From positions 1-64,000 of the forward strand of contig DASPLL010000045.1 in NCBI GenBank assembly GCA_035627615.1: a stretch of 64,000 nucleotides of DNA, in the 5' to 3' direction. The stretch's first letter is position 1, and each line of letters opens with the position of its first letter. Of the stretch, positions 33,880 to 41,480 are shown in pieces. Position numbers and translations under genes: made by a program. This stretch comes from BRH-c25 sp035627615 (GTDB taxonomy: Bacteria; Bacillota; Clostridia; Lutisporales; Lutisporaceae). The notes below the pieces were generated by a model. The model did no database searches. It saw only the letters and a list, made by a program, of their open reading frames with translations, and was not told the origin of the DNA.

Positions 33880-35424
33880 CTATGCTTCACCTCCTGCCAC
33901 TTCAGACATCCCCGCAGGAATACCGCCCATCATAAGCATGCCTATGTTATCCTCATTTGCGTCTTCAGCTTTGACAACACCCATTATCTTTCCTTCATAC
34001 ATAACCACTATCCTGTCCGACAGCGAAAGAATCTCCTCTAAATCCGCCGATATGAGCAAAATACCCTTACCATTGGCTTTAACTTCATTGAGGATCCTCC
34101 GGATAGATTCGATTGCCCCTATATCAACGCCTCGTGAAGGCTGTGACGCAATCAGCAGCTTACCTTCCGCATCAACCTCGCGGGCGACGACAACTTTTTG
34201 TGCATTCCCGCCCGAAAATGACTGCGTAAGCGCCTGCGGATCATCAGGCCTTATATCGAACTTCTTAATCAGGCTTTTTGAAAAATCATATATTTCTTTC
34301 CTATTGCGGATAATGCCTTTCGCAAAAGGCTTCCGGTCAAGCTTGACAGCCACCAGATTATCCATTATACTCATGCCCCTGTTCAGACCCCTGAGATTTC
34401 TGTCCTCGGGTATGTGGGTCAGCCCCCCCTCTCTGATCTTTTTGGGAGAACAATTTGTAATATTAACCCCATCCAATATTACAGCACCTTTTTCTACCTT
34501 CCGCAAACCTGTGATCGCTTCTATAAGCTCACTCTGTCCGTTTCCGTCAATCCCTGCGATACCTACGATTTCACCTGCTTTCACATCCAGAGATACTCCC
34601 CTGATTTTAGAAAGCTCCTTCTCTCCCGATGTCCATAGATCTTTTATATCAAGCACTGTCCCGCCTGTCTGGGCCTTTTTCTTTTCCACATTAAGAAATA
34701 CCTCACGGCCTACCATCATTTTTGCTAGTCCTGCCGTGTTGGTGGCATTTCTGTTTACAGTATCCACAAACCTGCCTTGACGCATTACCGTAATCCTGTC
34801 CGATATTTCCATAACCTCATTCAGCTTATGTGAGATAAAAACAACTGATTTTCCATCCGCCTTAAGATTGTTCAAAATTTCAAAGAATTTTTTACACTCC
34901 TGGGGAGTAAGTACCGCTGTAGGTTCATCAAGGATTAATATCTCAGCTCCCCTGTAAAGTGTCTTTATTATTTCAACTCTCTGCGCTTCGCCTACCGATA
35001 TCTGGTTGATCCTTTTATTCGGCTGAATATCCATTTTATATGTATCAATATATTTCTTAATTTCTTTCCTGGCTTTGTCAAAATCAATAACTATTTTTTT
35101 CCTCGGTTCAAAACCAAGAATAATATTTTCCAGTACAGTCAGTTCATTGACCAGCATAAACTCCTGGTGTACCATACCGATTCCATGCCCGATCGCCTTT
35201 TTCGGGGAAATATCCGACAGCTCTCCGCCGCCTACCTTGATTGTTCCGCCGTCCTTCGGATAAATACCGTAAAGGATCTTCATCATAGTTGATTTACCGG
35301 CGCCGTTTTCACCGATCAGAGAATGTATCTCCCCTTTTTTCAGATTGAACTGTCCTTTATCGACCGCTTTGACCTGACCGAAATTCTTTTCAATATCCGA
35401 CATCTCAACAATGTATTCATTCAT
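33880..35424 (-). CDS. ABC transporter ATP-binding protein, nucleoside/BMP type (NupO-like)
   Basis: Double ABC protein of 514 residues, as usual for BMP and sugar importers. The first domain has GENGAGKSTMMKIL (Walker A), ISVGEAQRVEI (signature) and ILILDEPTAVLTP (Walker B). The second has GIDGNGQSELIEA, SFSGGNAQKVVVAREV and LIASQPSRGVDIGA, where Walker A and B are degenerate, as is normal in this group. ATG at 35424 follows AAGGGG by 7 nt; a frame to 35442 is possible. A terminator-like hairpin separates it from the lipoprotein gene. Confidence 0.93.
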   Translation of the reverse strand: MNEYIVEMSDIEKNFGQVKAVDKGQFNLKKGEIHSLIGENGAGKSTMMKILYGIYPKDGGTIKVGGGELSDISPKKAIGHGIGMVHQEFMLVNELTVLENIILGFEPRKKIVIDFDKARKEIKKYIDTYKMDIQPNKRINQISVGEAQRVEIIKTLYRGAEILILDEPTAVLTPQECKKFFEILNNLKADGKSVVFISHKLNEVMEISDRITVMRQGRFVDTVNRNATNTAGLAKMMVGREVFLNVEKKKAQTGGTVLDIKDLWTSGEKELSKIRGVSLDVKAGEIVGIAGIDGNGQSELIEAITGLRKVEKGAVILDGVNITNCSPKKIREGGLTHIPEDRNLRGLNRGMSIMDNLVAVKLDRKPFAKGIIRNRKEIYDFSKSLIKKFDIRPDDPQALTQSFSGGNAQKVVVAREVDAEGKLLIASQPSRGVDIGAIESIRRILNEVKANGKGILLISADLEEILSLSDRIVVMYEGKIMGVVKAEDANEDNIGMLMMGGIPAGMSEVAGGEA

Positions 35425-35474
35425 AGCCTCACCCCTTCCCACCTATAAAGCTGTTTTGCATCCGGCATTTACTC

Positions 35475-35508
35475 TAAAAGTGGTCTGTCGTTAAACAGAC
35501 CACTTTTA
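35475..35508 (-). terminator. Attenuating hairpin between BMP lipoprotein and ABC ATPase genes
   Basis: TAAAAGTGGTCTG and CAGACCACTTTTA make a 13-bp perfect stem with an 8-nt loop. Placed after the first gene of the operon, it would lower transcription of the downstream genes and leave the binding protein in excess, as is common for importers. Confidence 0.75.
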
Positions 35509-35536
35509 ATTGTAACTTATCCATTTACTTTGTTGA

Positions 35537-36631
35537 TTACTTTCTTCCAAAGCCTTCAAATGCTTCAACCTTGATTTCACCGGATTTTACCTTTGCTTCC
35601 AGCTCTGCGACCTTATCCAGGATATCCTGTGGGAATTTATCTCCCAGAGCCTGTTTCATAACCGACATATCTGTCAAGCCTACTCCGCCGTTGCTTATAT
35701 CGAGGTAAGTCGTCTTGTTGCCTTCAAAAGTGCCCTTCACTACTGATTCGATTGCAAGATATGTACCCTGGTCCACCCTTTTCAGCATGGAAGTCAGGAT
35801 TGAACCCGGATATACGCCGTCCTGATCCAGGTCGACGCCGATTGCATATTTTTTCTGTTCCTTGGCTGCTTCAAGAATACCGTTTCCGGTTCCGGAAGCA
35901 ACATTCATAACGATATCGGCTCCCTGGCTGTACTGTGCAATGGTAAGCTCTTTGCCCTTAAGCGGATCGTTAAAGGTTCCGGCAAAAGACTGGAGAATCT
36001 TGATTTCAGGATCGATATACTTGGCACCCTGTTCGTAACCGACAAAGAAATCGGACAATACAGGTATATCCATTCCGCCGACCCATCCGATAATTTTATC
36101 TGCATTTACACCGGGGATATCTGTCTTGGTTGTAAACATCGCTGCAGCGGCGCCTGCAAGGAAAGAGCCCTCGTTCTGGGCGAAGGTGGAGGATACAATG
36201 TTGTCGCCGGGAACAACGCCGTCAATTATAGCGAATTTTGTATCCGGAAACTCTGGACAGTGTTTTGCCATTATCTCCTGGAACTGTGTGGAAACACCGA
36301 TAACCATGTCATAACCGTCCGCTGCCATGGCAACGAAGTTGGATTCCCACTCCGTAGGCTCTTTGGACTGCATCTCCTTGAGCTCGATTCCGAATTCTTC
36401 CACAGCCCTCATTGCCCCTTCATGAGCAGAGTCATTAAAGGACTTGTCTCCAAGAAAACCGGAATACACAAGAGCAACCTTCAGAGGCTTTTTGTCTGCT
36501 GCAGCCGGTTCAGCGCCGCCTTCTGCAGGAGCCGCCGGTGCCTCAGGGGCTGATGCCGGTGCAGAACCGCAGCCTGTAAGCATTGCGGCCATCACAGTAA
36601 GTACCAGTAACACTGCTAATAGTTTTTTCAT
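35537..36631 (-). CDS. BMP family ABC transporter substrate-binding lipoprotein
   Basis: Extracellular solute-binding lipoprotein of the BMP/PnrA family, which in characterised cases binds purine nucleosides. Signal peptide KKLLAVLLVLTVMAAMLTGC ends in the lipobox LTGC, so mature Cys is residue 21, followed by an Ala/Pro-rich linker. The domain shows VALVYSGFLGDKSFNDSAHEG, IIGWVGGMDIPVLSDFFVGYEQGA (in part) and VASGTGNGILEAAK with VGVD-like IGVDLDQDG. ATG at 36631 has AGGAGG at 7 nt; the ATG at 36637 is too close. Length 364. Confidence 0.94.
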   Translation of the reverse strand: MKKLLAVLLVLTVMAAMLTGCGSAPASAPEAPAAPAEGGAEPAAADKKPLKVALVYSGFLGDKSFNDSAHEGAMRAVEEFGIELKEMQSKEPTEWESNFVAMAADGYDMVIGVSTQFQEIMAKHCPEFPDTKFAIIDGVVPGDNIVSSTFAQNEGSFLAGAAAAMFTTKTDIPGVNADKIIGWVGGMDIPVLSDFFVGYEQGAKYIDPEIKILQSFAGTFNDPLKGKELTIAQYSQGADIVMNVASGTGNGILEAAKEQKKYAIGVDLDQDGVYPGSILTSMLKRVDQGTYLAIESVVKGTFEGNKTTYLDISNGGVGLTDMSVMKQALGDKFPQDILDKVAELEAKVKSGEIKVEAFEGFGRK

Positions 36632-36708
36632 ACCCATTCCTCCTTTTAATAAAGCACATTTTTATTTGCATTGCCGAAGGCAAAATGCATTCATGTTGAT
36701 AAGGGTGA

Positions 36709-36778
36709 GGTAAAACGTTTTACCTGTATAATTATAAATTCAACATTTGTCTGCTGAATCTAAATAAAACGTTTTACC
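36709..36778 (-). promoter_or_regulatory. Two LacI-family operators and promoter of the nucleoside-type operon
   Basis: O1 is GGTAAAACGTTTTACC (36709-36724), a perfect 16-bp palindrome; O2 is AATAAAACGTTTTACC (36763-36778). Both have the central CG typical of LacI/PurR/CcpA-type sites, and their centres are 54 bp apart. A TATAAT-like -10 for the lipoprotein gene lies at 36736-36731 (minus strand) with a poor -35, so O1 would cover the initial transcript. The rest of the 36632-36995 gap holds only the divergent promoter of the regulator. Confidence 0.8.
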
Positions 36779-36925
36779 ATTTAATATATATTTTAGTACA
36801 TATTATATTCATTGTCAACAATGTGCTGAAATGAAATTACTTTCTTCTCAGTTTTGCAGGAGCTTATCATCAGGCCGGAGGTTCATGCTATAATTGTTCT
36901 GTGCTTTTATTAAACCTCTTACGTA

Positions 36926-36954
36926 TTTACTATTCCTGTTTTTGTATGTATAAT
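36926..36954 (+). promoter_or_regulatory. Predicted promoter of the LacI-family regulator
   Basis: TTTACT (36926-36931), 17 bp, then TATAAT (36949-36954), about 40 bp ahead of the start codon. No operator copy overlaps it, so autoregulation would have to act from a distance. Confidence 0.5.
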
Positions 36955-36995
36955 AATACAGAATAGGGAAAATATTAGAAAATCAGGTGATCAAA

Positions 36996-38018
36996 TTGCG
37001 TACGACAATTAAAGACATTGCCGCCAAAACCAATTTGTCTGTAACAACAGTTTCTTTGGTACTCAATGATAAACCGTCGAAAATATCTGAAAAGACAAGA
37101 GAGCTTGTTATTAAAACGGCGCTGGAGCTACAGTACAGGCCTAATCAACTGGCGGTCGGCCTGATAAAAAAAAGGACCAAAACCATTGGATTGATTGTGC
37201 CGGATATCCGCAACAGTTTTTTCTCTACCCTGGCAAAGGGCATTGAGGATGAGTGCAGGAAAAACGGTTGGACAGTCGTTTTATGCAATACCAGCGATAA
37301 GCATGAGCGTGACATTGAATACATCAATGTGCTTGCAAGTAAAAGCGTAGACGGTATTCTGTACTGCATGTCCGCCGACAGCAGTCTAGAAAAATTCCAG
37401 AAAAGCTACGAGCTTTTAAACAAGCTGAACATTCCCTTTATTATGCTTGACCGCTCATTTGAAATGCCGAACTGCATTACGGCCAAGCTGGATCATATTA
37501 CTGGAGGATATCTTGCTACAAAGCATTTGCTGGAGCTTGGTCATAGACACATCGCCTGCGTAACCGGTCCGAACAATCTTGATGACTCCAATTGTCGTCT
37601 TGAAGGTTACAAAAAAGCCTTGCAGGAAGCGGATATCGTTTATGATGAGAGTATCGTAGCGGAAGGTAATTACAGTATGGAGAGCGGCATTACCGCTGTG
37701 GATAATTTGATAGGAAAAAGCTTTACAGCAATCTTTGCCTTTAACGATATGATGGCGTACGGAGTATACAAAGGTCTGAAGAGCCATGATCTTTCAGTGC
37801 CTGCGGATATATCAGTAATGGGCTATGATGATATCTTTCTATCGGAAATACTTGAGGTTCCTCTTACTACGGTGCATCAGCCTGTAGAGCGGATGGGCAC
37901 TGCAGCTACAAGGCATCTCATCGGCATTATAGAAGGGGAGCTGGAGGATGAAACCATCGCTACCTATCCACCTGAGCTTGTTATTCGCAAAAGCACCATA
38001 CCATACAAAACCATATAA
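36996..38018 (+). CDS. LacI family transcriptional regulator
   Basis: N-terminal DNA-binding domain TTIKDIAAKTNLSVTTVSLVLNDKPSKIS (in part) holds the LacI helix-turn-helix and hinge. The periplasmic-binding-like sensor follows: TIGLIVPDIRNSFFSTLAKGIEDEC (in part), DGILYC, FIMLDRSF, HRHIACVTGP, and FAFNDMMAYGVYKGL with SVMGYDD. The start is uncertain: TTG at 36996 has AGGTGA 5 nt ahead, GTG at 36987 has none. Length 340. It diverges from the nucleoside-type operon and very probably binds the two palindromes in between, with ribose or a nucleoside-derived ligand as effector (inference). Confidence 0.93.
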   Translation: MRTTIKDIAAKTNLSVTTVSLVLNDKPSKISEKTRELVIKTALELQYRPNQLAVGLIKKRTKTIGLIVPDIRNSFFSTLAKGIEDECRKNGWTVVLCNTSDKHERDIEYINVLASKSVDGILYCMSADSSLEKFQKSYELLNKLNIPFIMLDRSFEMPNCITAKLDHITGGYLATKHLLELGHRHIACVTGPNNLDDSNCRLEGYKKALQEADIVYDESIVAEGNYSMESGITAVDNLIGKSFTAIFAFNDMMAYGVYKGLKSHDLSVPADISVMGYDDIFLSEILEVPLTTVHQPVERMGTAATRHLIGIIEGELEDETIATYPPELVIRKSTIPYKTI

Positions 38019-38040
38019 TGAAAATGTTTTCTATAAAAAC

Positions 38041-38073
38041 AAGTAACGCCAGAATATTATATAGGCGTTACTT
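38041..38073. terminator. Bidirectional terminator between the LacI regulator and the selenoprotein gene
   Basis: AAGTAACGCC and GGCGTTACTT form a 10-bp stem with a 13-nt loop. T-rich tracts flank it on both strands, so it can end the plus-strand regulator transcript and the minus-strand 38118-38309 transcript. Confidence 0.8.
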
Positions 38074-38117
38074 TGTAATTTCTCAACTATCAAAACTATT
38101 CAACGGAACAGCTTAAT

Positions 38118-38309
38118 CTAATGCACTTCTTTATTAAGGTCTTCAACCAACTGATCAACGTTCATTCTGTATCTGAGAGCAGCCTGCTCCACAGTCATAT
38201 ATAAAGCGCCGCCTCAGCCAAAGCACTTTATACCGTGATCCTTGAATACCGTTTCAAGCTGTGGGTATTTATATAAGATGTCATCTATAACCATATTTTT
38301 ACTTAGCAT
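38118..38309 (-). CDS. Probable selenoprotein: DUF1858 (hybrid-cluster-protein-associated redox disulfide) protein with in-frame TGA as Sec
   Basis: A 63-residue frame reads through one TGA (38216-38214, codon 32). Before it is MLSKNMVIDDILYKYPQLET then VFKDHGIKCFG; after it GGALYMTVEQAALRYRMNVD and QLVEDLNKEVH. This follows the DUF1858/TIGR03980 plan over its whole length, where a short helix pair carries HGxxCxGC. The TGA takes the place of the second Cys, giving CFG-Sec. ATG has GGGGGTG 5 nt ahead, a consensus promoter lies upstream, and a SECIS-like hairpin follows the TGA. A simple nonsense mutation is the alternative, but nothing else is broken. The gene is missed by normal ORF calling. 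It lies downstream of a thioredoxin-reductase-like flavoprotein, a likely partner. Confidence 0.82.
38173..38194 (-). promoter_or_regulatory. Candidate bacterial SECIS element
   Basis: The RNA reads CUG, bulged U, GGAGCA, loop GGC, UGCUCU, CAG: nine pairs (one G-U) with a single bulged U on the 5' side. The loop begins 30 nt after the UGA. E. coli fdhF has the same plan: GG, bulged U, UGCA, loop GGUC, UGCA, CC, and SelB needs the bulged U and the loop G-U. The shared core here is GCA-GG(U)C-UGC. Folding was done by eye. Confidence 0.7.
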
Positions 38310-38351
38310 TTTTTCACCCCCTATTATTATATGTAATTCAGAGTTATTTAT

Positions 38352-38413
38352 ATACCTATACGGGGTAGTCGTTCATCTAATTGTATTATATTATGGTTAC
38401 CTTTTGTTGTCAA
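38352..38413 (-). promoter_or_regulatory. Promoter and leader palindrome of the selenoprotein gene
   Basis: On the minus strand TTGACA (38413-38408), 17 bp, TATAAT (38390-38385): a perfect sigma-A consensus. Ten to 26 nt into the transcript is CTACCCCGTATAGGTAT (about 38368-38352), with TACC/GGTA arms. It is loosely like the TACCCC-GGGGTA operators of CsoR/CstR-type sensors of copper or persulfide; that link is speculative. Confidence 0.6.
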
Positions 38414-38440
38414 TATCTGTTTTCAATTTTTCCAGAAATA

Positions 38441-39292
38441 CTATTTTTTCTCAAGATAGCTGACAGCACTCAGGGACGCTATATTGCCCTCCCCTACGGC
38501 TTTTGCAATCTGATAGGGCTTCCCGGTACAATCCCCGCATGCAAAGATCCCTTTAATGTTTGTGGCCATATCCTTATATGTTTTTATAGAGCCTTCGAAA
38601 ATCTCCAGGCCTTCTATCAGCTGGTTCACCGGAATCACGTTCCTTATTATGAATACAGCATCAACCTTAAGCTCCCTTTTTTCCGTTGTCAGGCTGTAAA
38701 CCTTGCTTCCATCACCATTGATACCGACCACCTTTTCTTTCAGCAGCTTGACACTATCTCTGAGTTTCGGTTCAGCAGGATATGCAGGTATATAAAACAC
38801 TTCAGAGCAGATTTCAGAAAGAAAATTGGCTTCCTCTTCTCCTTCCTCATTCTCAGCAATTATTGCGATAGGCTTGTTCCGGTATAATGGACCATCGCAG
38901 GTGGCACAGTAGCCTACCCCTTTACCAAGATATTCTTTTTCACCCTCGATATATTTTGCTTTTCCATGGCCTGTCGCTATTATGATCGACTGTGCTTCGT
39001 AGAATTCATTTCCGGCATTTATGGAGAAATAACCATCCATATCAAGAATATTATATGCCTTCTCCTTTTTTATCTCTATACCCATGGAAGACGCATGCTC
39101 TTTGAAGGCCTGAATAAGCTCAGCTCCGCTTACACCTTTCAGTCCCAGATAATTGTCCACCTGGGGCGCTTTCATAAGCCCTGTGACCTTTTCATTACCC
39201 CCAAGCAGTATGAAGCTCTTGTTCCGTATTTTAAGGTTTAATGCTGCAGAAAGAGCAGCAGGGCCTCCCCCGATGACAGCAACATCCAACAT
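38441..39292 (-). CDS. Thioredoxin-reductase-like flavoprotein lacking NAD(P)H-binding motifs
   Basis: The N-terminal FAD motif is VAVIGGGPAALSAAL, the redox pair is GYCATCDGPLY (Cys about 129 and 132), and the second FAD motif is IFACGDCTGKPYQIAKA, as in TrxB. In the middle domain, where TrxB has GxGxxA and HRRxxxR for NADPH, the sequence is IAIIAENEEGEEEANF and later FYIPAYPAE, so both are lost. Such loss is known in ferredoxin-dependent flavin thioredoxin reductases of Clostridia and in related disulfide oxidoreductases. ATG at 39292 lies 8 nt after AAAGGAG. Length 283. It follows a CPBP gene by 16 bp and precedes the selenoprotein gene. Confidence 0.88.
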   Translation of the reverse strand: MLDVAVIGGGPAALSAALNLKIRNKSFILLGGNEKVTGLMKAPQVDNYLGLKGVSGAELIQAFKEHASSMGIEIKKEKAYNILDMDGYFSINAGNEFYEAQSIIIATGHGKAKYIEGEKEYLGKGVGYCATCDGPLYRNKPIAIIAENEEGEEEANFLSEICSEVFYIPAYPAEPKLRDSVKLLKEKVVGINGDGSKVYSLTTEKRELKVDAVFIIRNVIPVNQLIEGLEIFEGSIKTYKDMATNIKGIFACGDCTGKPYQIAKAVGEGNIASLSAVSYLEKK

Positions 39293-39308
39293 CCTAATCA
39301 CTCCTTTG

Positions 39309-40274
39309 CTAAAGATTAAAAAGCGGTTTTCCGCTAACTATAAGAATAATCTCCATGATCATCATACCTGCAAATATTCCCATGCTTATTAATAAAGGCC
39401 AGGATAGCTTTATGCTTTTCACAGTATTTATAAAACCAACACCAGACCTCTTTGCAGTCACTTCAGGATGTCTGTCGCTTATCGACTTCAGACACACAAA
39501 CATGATAGTTCCTGCAAAGGGCATTATTATGCCGAAAATAACAGCGGCACCGATCAGGGATTGTGTAGTCATACCATCCTGGATCTGTTCAACATTAATA
39601 TTCTCATAAAAAGGCAGGCTCATTATCACATAACCCCAGGTAACAGAAATCGCATTATTTATAAAATGCCCCAGAATCCCTGCAAATATTGAGTTGGTTT
39701 TATATACTACAAAGCCGAGTATTATACCAAGAAAAAAGGGCGCCAGTATGTTTTGTATATTAAGATGTAAAATTGAAAAAAGCAATGCGGTTATAATTAT
39801 ATTCGGCCACATACCCAGCTTTTCATAAGCTCTGAGTATAAAGCCCCTGAACAATATTTCCTCGCAAATGCCAGCAGAGCCTGCTATTATGAAAAGAAGC
39901 ATCACATACTCCGCCGGATCGGTTGCAAATGGGATATCAGGTATAATAAGGTTCCCCATCATGCTGATAAGAATTTCTCCAAGCAGATTTATGAATACTG
40001 CCACAAAATAAGCAGCGATAAAGGCAACTGCAACAAGCAGTGCATCAACGAGATTCAGGCGGTTGAATCTCAGCTCATTTTTTATGGCCGCACCCCTTGC
40101 TTTTACATATATTACTGTAGGCAGTGCAATAAGCAAAAACTCCGTTATCAGTATCCCATAATTAAAATCCCAGTTCTGAGCAATGTATCCCAGAGTAACA
40201 AACAGGATCATTACTACCATATATAACAGATTGGCACTGAAAAAGGATAACCCCCTGGTGTTTTCTGATTCCAA
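39309..40274 (-). CDS. CPBP family intramembrane glutamic endopeptidase
   Basis: Polytopic membrane protein of 321 residues with about eight helices. The CPBP (Abi, Rce1-like) motifs are present: AGICEEILFRGFILRAYEK with the catalytic Glu pair, FSILHLN with the first His, and GHFINNAISV with the second His/Asn. The start is TTG at 40274 after GGAGG. Function of most bacterial members is not known; prenyl-protein processing, immunity and regulatory proteolysis have been proposed. It is probably cotranscribed with the flavoprotein gene. Confidence 0.88.
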   Translation of the reverse strand: MESENTRGLSFFSANLLYMVVMILFVTLGYIAQNWDFNYGILITEFLLIALPTVIYVKARGAAIKNELRFNRLNLVDALLVAVAFIAAYFVAVFINLLGEILISMMGNLIIPDIPFATDPAEYVMLLFIIAGSAGICEEILFRGFILRAYEKLGMWPNIIITALLFSILHLNIQNILAPFFLGIILGFVVYKTNSIFAGILGHFINNAISVTWGYVIMSLPFYENINVEQIQDGMTTQSLIGAAVIFGIIMPFAGTIMFVCLKSISDRHPEVTAKRSGVGFINTVKSIKLSWPLLISMGIFAGMMIMEIILIVSGKPLFNL

Positions 40275-40340
40275 TATAAAATCCTCCTAAATACTTCATC
40301 TTCCGGCTCAGCTCTCTAAAATAACTCCAACGCCATACCC

Positions 40341-40461
40341 GTGTCATTCCGAGCCTGCGAGGAATCTTGCTCTTTTAGATCCTTCACTTCATTCAGGATG
40401 ACATACGCATTGCTTTCAATAGCCATTCTAGAAACTAGTGACCAGCGACTAGCGACTAAAG
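40341..40461. repeat. Composite repeat: GTCATTCC element plus heptamer array (copy 5)
   Basis: The left part is a GTGTCATTCCGAG...GAGGAATCTTGC unit paired with CAGGATGACAT at 40395-40405, a REP-like inverted repeat common in many bacteria. The right part (40434-40461) is the heptamer array ACTAGTG, ACCAGCG, ACTAGCG, ACTAAAG. It ends 3 bp from the stop of the GerM-like gene. Confidence 0.65.
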
Positions 40462-40464
40462 TAC

Positions 40465-41373
40465 CTACTGCCTATATATTATACTTTCATTCCTTTCCAG
40501 AGGTTCCTCAACTACCATATGCTCTATGCTCAAGGGGCCGCCATCCACCGTAGGCATTACTTTCTTGATGTTCTCAAATTCAGTCATTGTGTCGGCGATG
40601 GAATTAACGGTCATAGCTTCTCCTGCTGCTCCCCTCCAGTGCTTTGTGTGCATTTCCTCCGAGAAATCGACCTTCAGCAGATCTCCCTCCACTTCTATGT
40701 ACTCAATCTTAACCTCCTCGGGTATGGTCCTGTACAGATTCTCCGTACCAGGCCCTTTAATGAGCTCTTCAAGTACTATGCGGTAAAACTCGGCGTCTTC
40801 AATATCCTTCTTTACAAATACCGTTCTTTTCTCAGGAACCATATACATCGCCTGAGAATCTGCAAAATACAGGATGATTTCCCTCTCAGTCATATCTCCC
40901 ATGTTGAAATCTATATATTCCATGAAGCCATAAGGCTCTCCGCTTGGGGCAATCAGTTCCTGCCCTTCCACAAGTATTTTTACCTTCTTAAGCTCTTCAA
41001 ACTGAAGCATCGTATCTACCACAGAAGCTACCGCAGCCGCTTCATGAAGGCTTCCCGAAAATACATTGAATTCCTTGGAAAAGTCAATTGTCAAATTTTC
41101 TTTCTCTGCAACGACCTTCAGTACCTTTATGGACTTGTCGATGCTGGTTTCGAATTTGCTGCTGTCGGAAGGCCCTTTCAGGAGTTCACTGAGAGTATTC
41201 AGATATTTACTCTGTGCATCCGTATATTTGATCTCCCTGCTTTCTACATCCAGACCGGCATTGCCTTTAACAGCATAAAAAAGCTTTACGCTTTCGGATT
41301 TTGTTTCATTCTTCTGAAAGCAACCTGAGGTAAATAGCATAATAAATGCTAGCAACAGGCATAATCTTTTCAT
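40465..41373 (-). CDS. GerMN domain lipoprotein (GerM-like)
   Basis: Signal peptide KRLCLLLAFIMLFTSGC with lipobox Cys at residue 18, followed by two GerMN domains. The first covers about residues 30-155 (LLKGPSDSSKFETSI; LTIDFSKEFNV; ASVVDTMLQFEELKKVKILV in part) and the second about 170-285 (ELIKGPGTENLYRTIPEEV; LKVDFSEEMH; NSIADTMTEFENIKKV). In Bacillus GerM takes part in sporulation and germination as a basal platform of the feeding-tube complex. ATG at 41373 has GGAGG at 7 nt. A 12-bp palindrome ATTTCGCGAAAT lies at 41391-41402, just upstream. Length 302. Confidence 0.9.
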   Translation of the reverse strand: MKRLCLLLAFIMLFTSGCFQKNETKSESVKLFYAVKGNAGLDVESREIKYTDAQSKYLNTLSELLKGPSDSSKFETSIDKSIKVLKVVAEKENLTIDFSKEFNVFSGSLHEAAAVASVVDTMLQFEELKKVKILVEGQELIAPSGEPYGFMEYIDFNMGDMTEREIILYFADSQAMYMVPEKRTVFVKKDIEDAEFYRIVLEELIKGPGTENLYRTIPEEVKIEYIEVEGDLLKVDFSEEMHTKHWRGAAGEAMTVNSIADTMTEFENIKKVMPTVDGGPLSIEHMVVEEPLERNESIIYRQ

Positions 41374-41480
41374 TGCAAAACCTCCTATATATTTCGCGAA
41401 ATACATTTTACATTCTTCATTCAGATTTCGCGCAAATATTTCCTTGAATGTTATTGAATTCGCACTATATCCTATTATGA

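Noticed and set aside
38118..38309. Pseudogene call for the DUF1858 gene because of the internal stop
   Set aside because: The frame is otherwise intact, the TGA falls on the redox Cys, and promoter, ribosome site and SECIS-like hairpin are all present; Sec is the better explanation.
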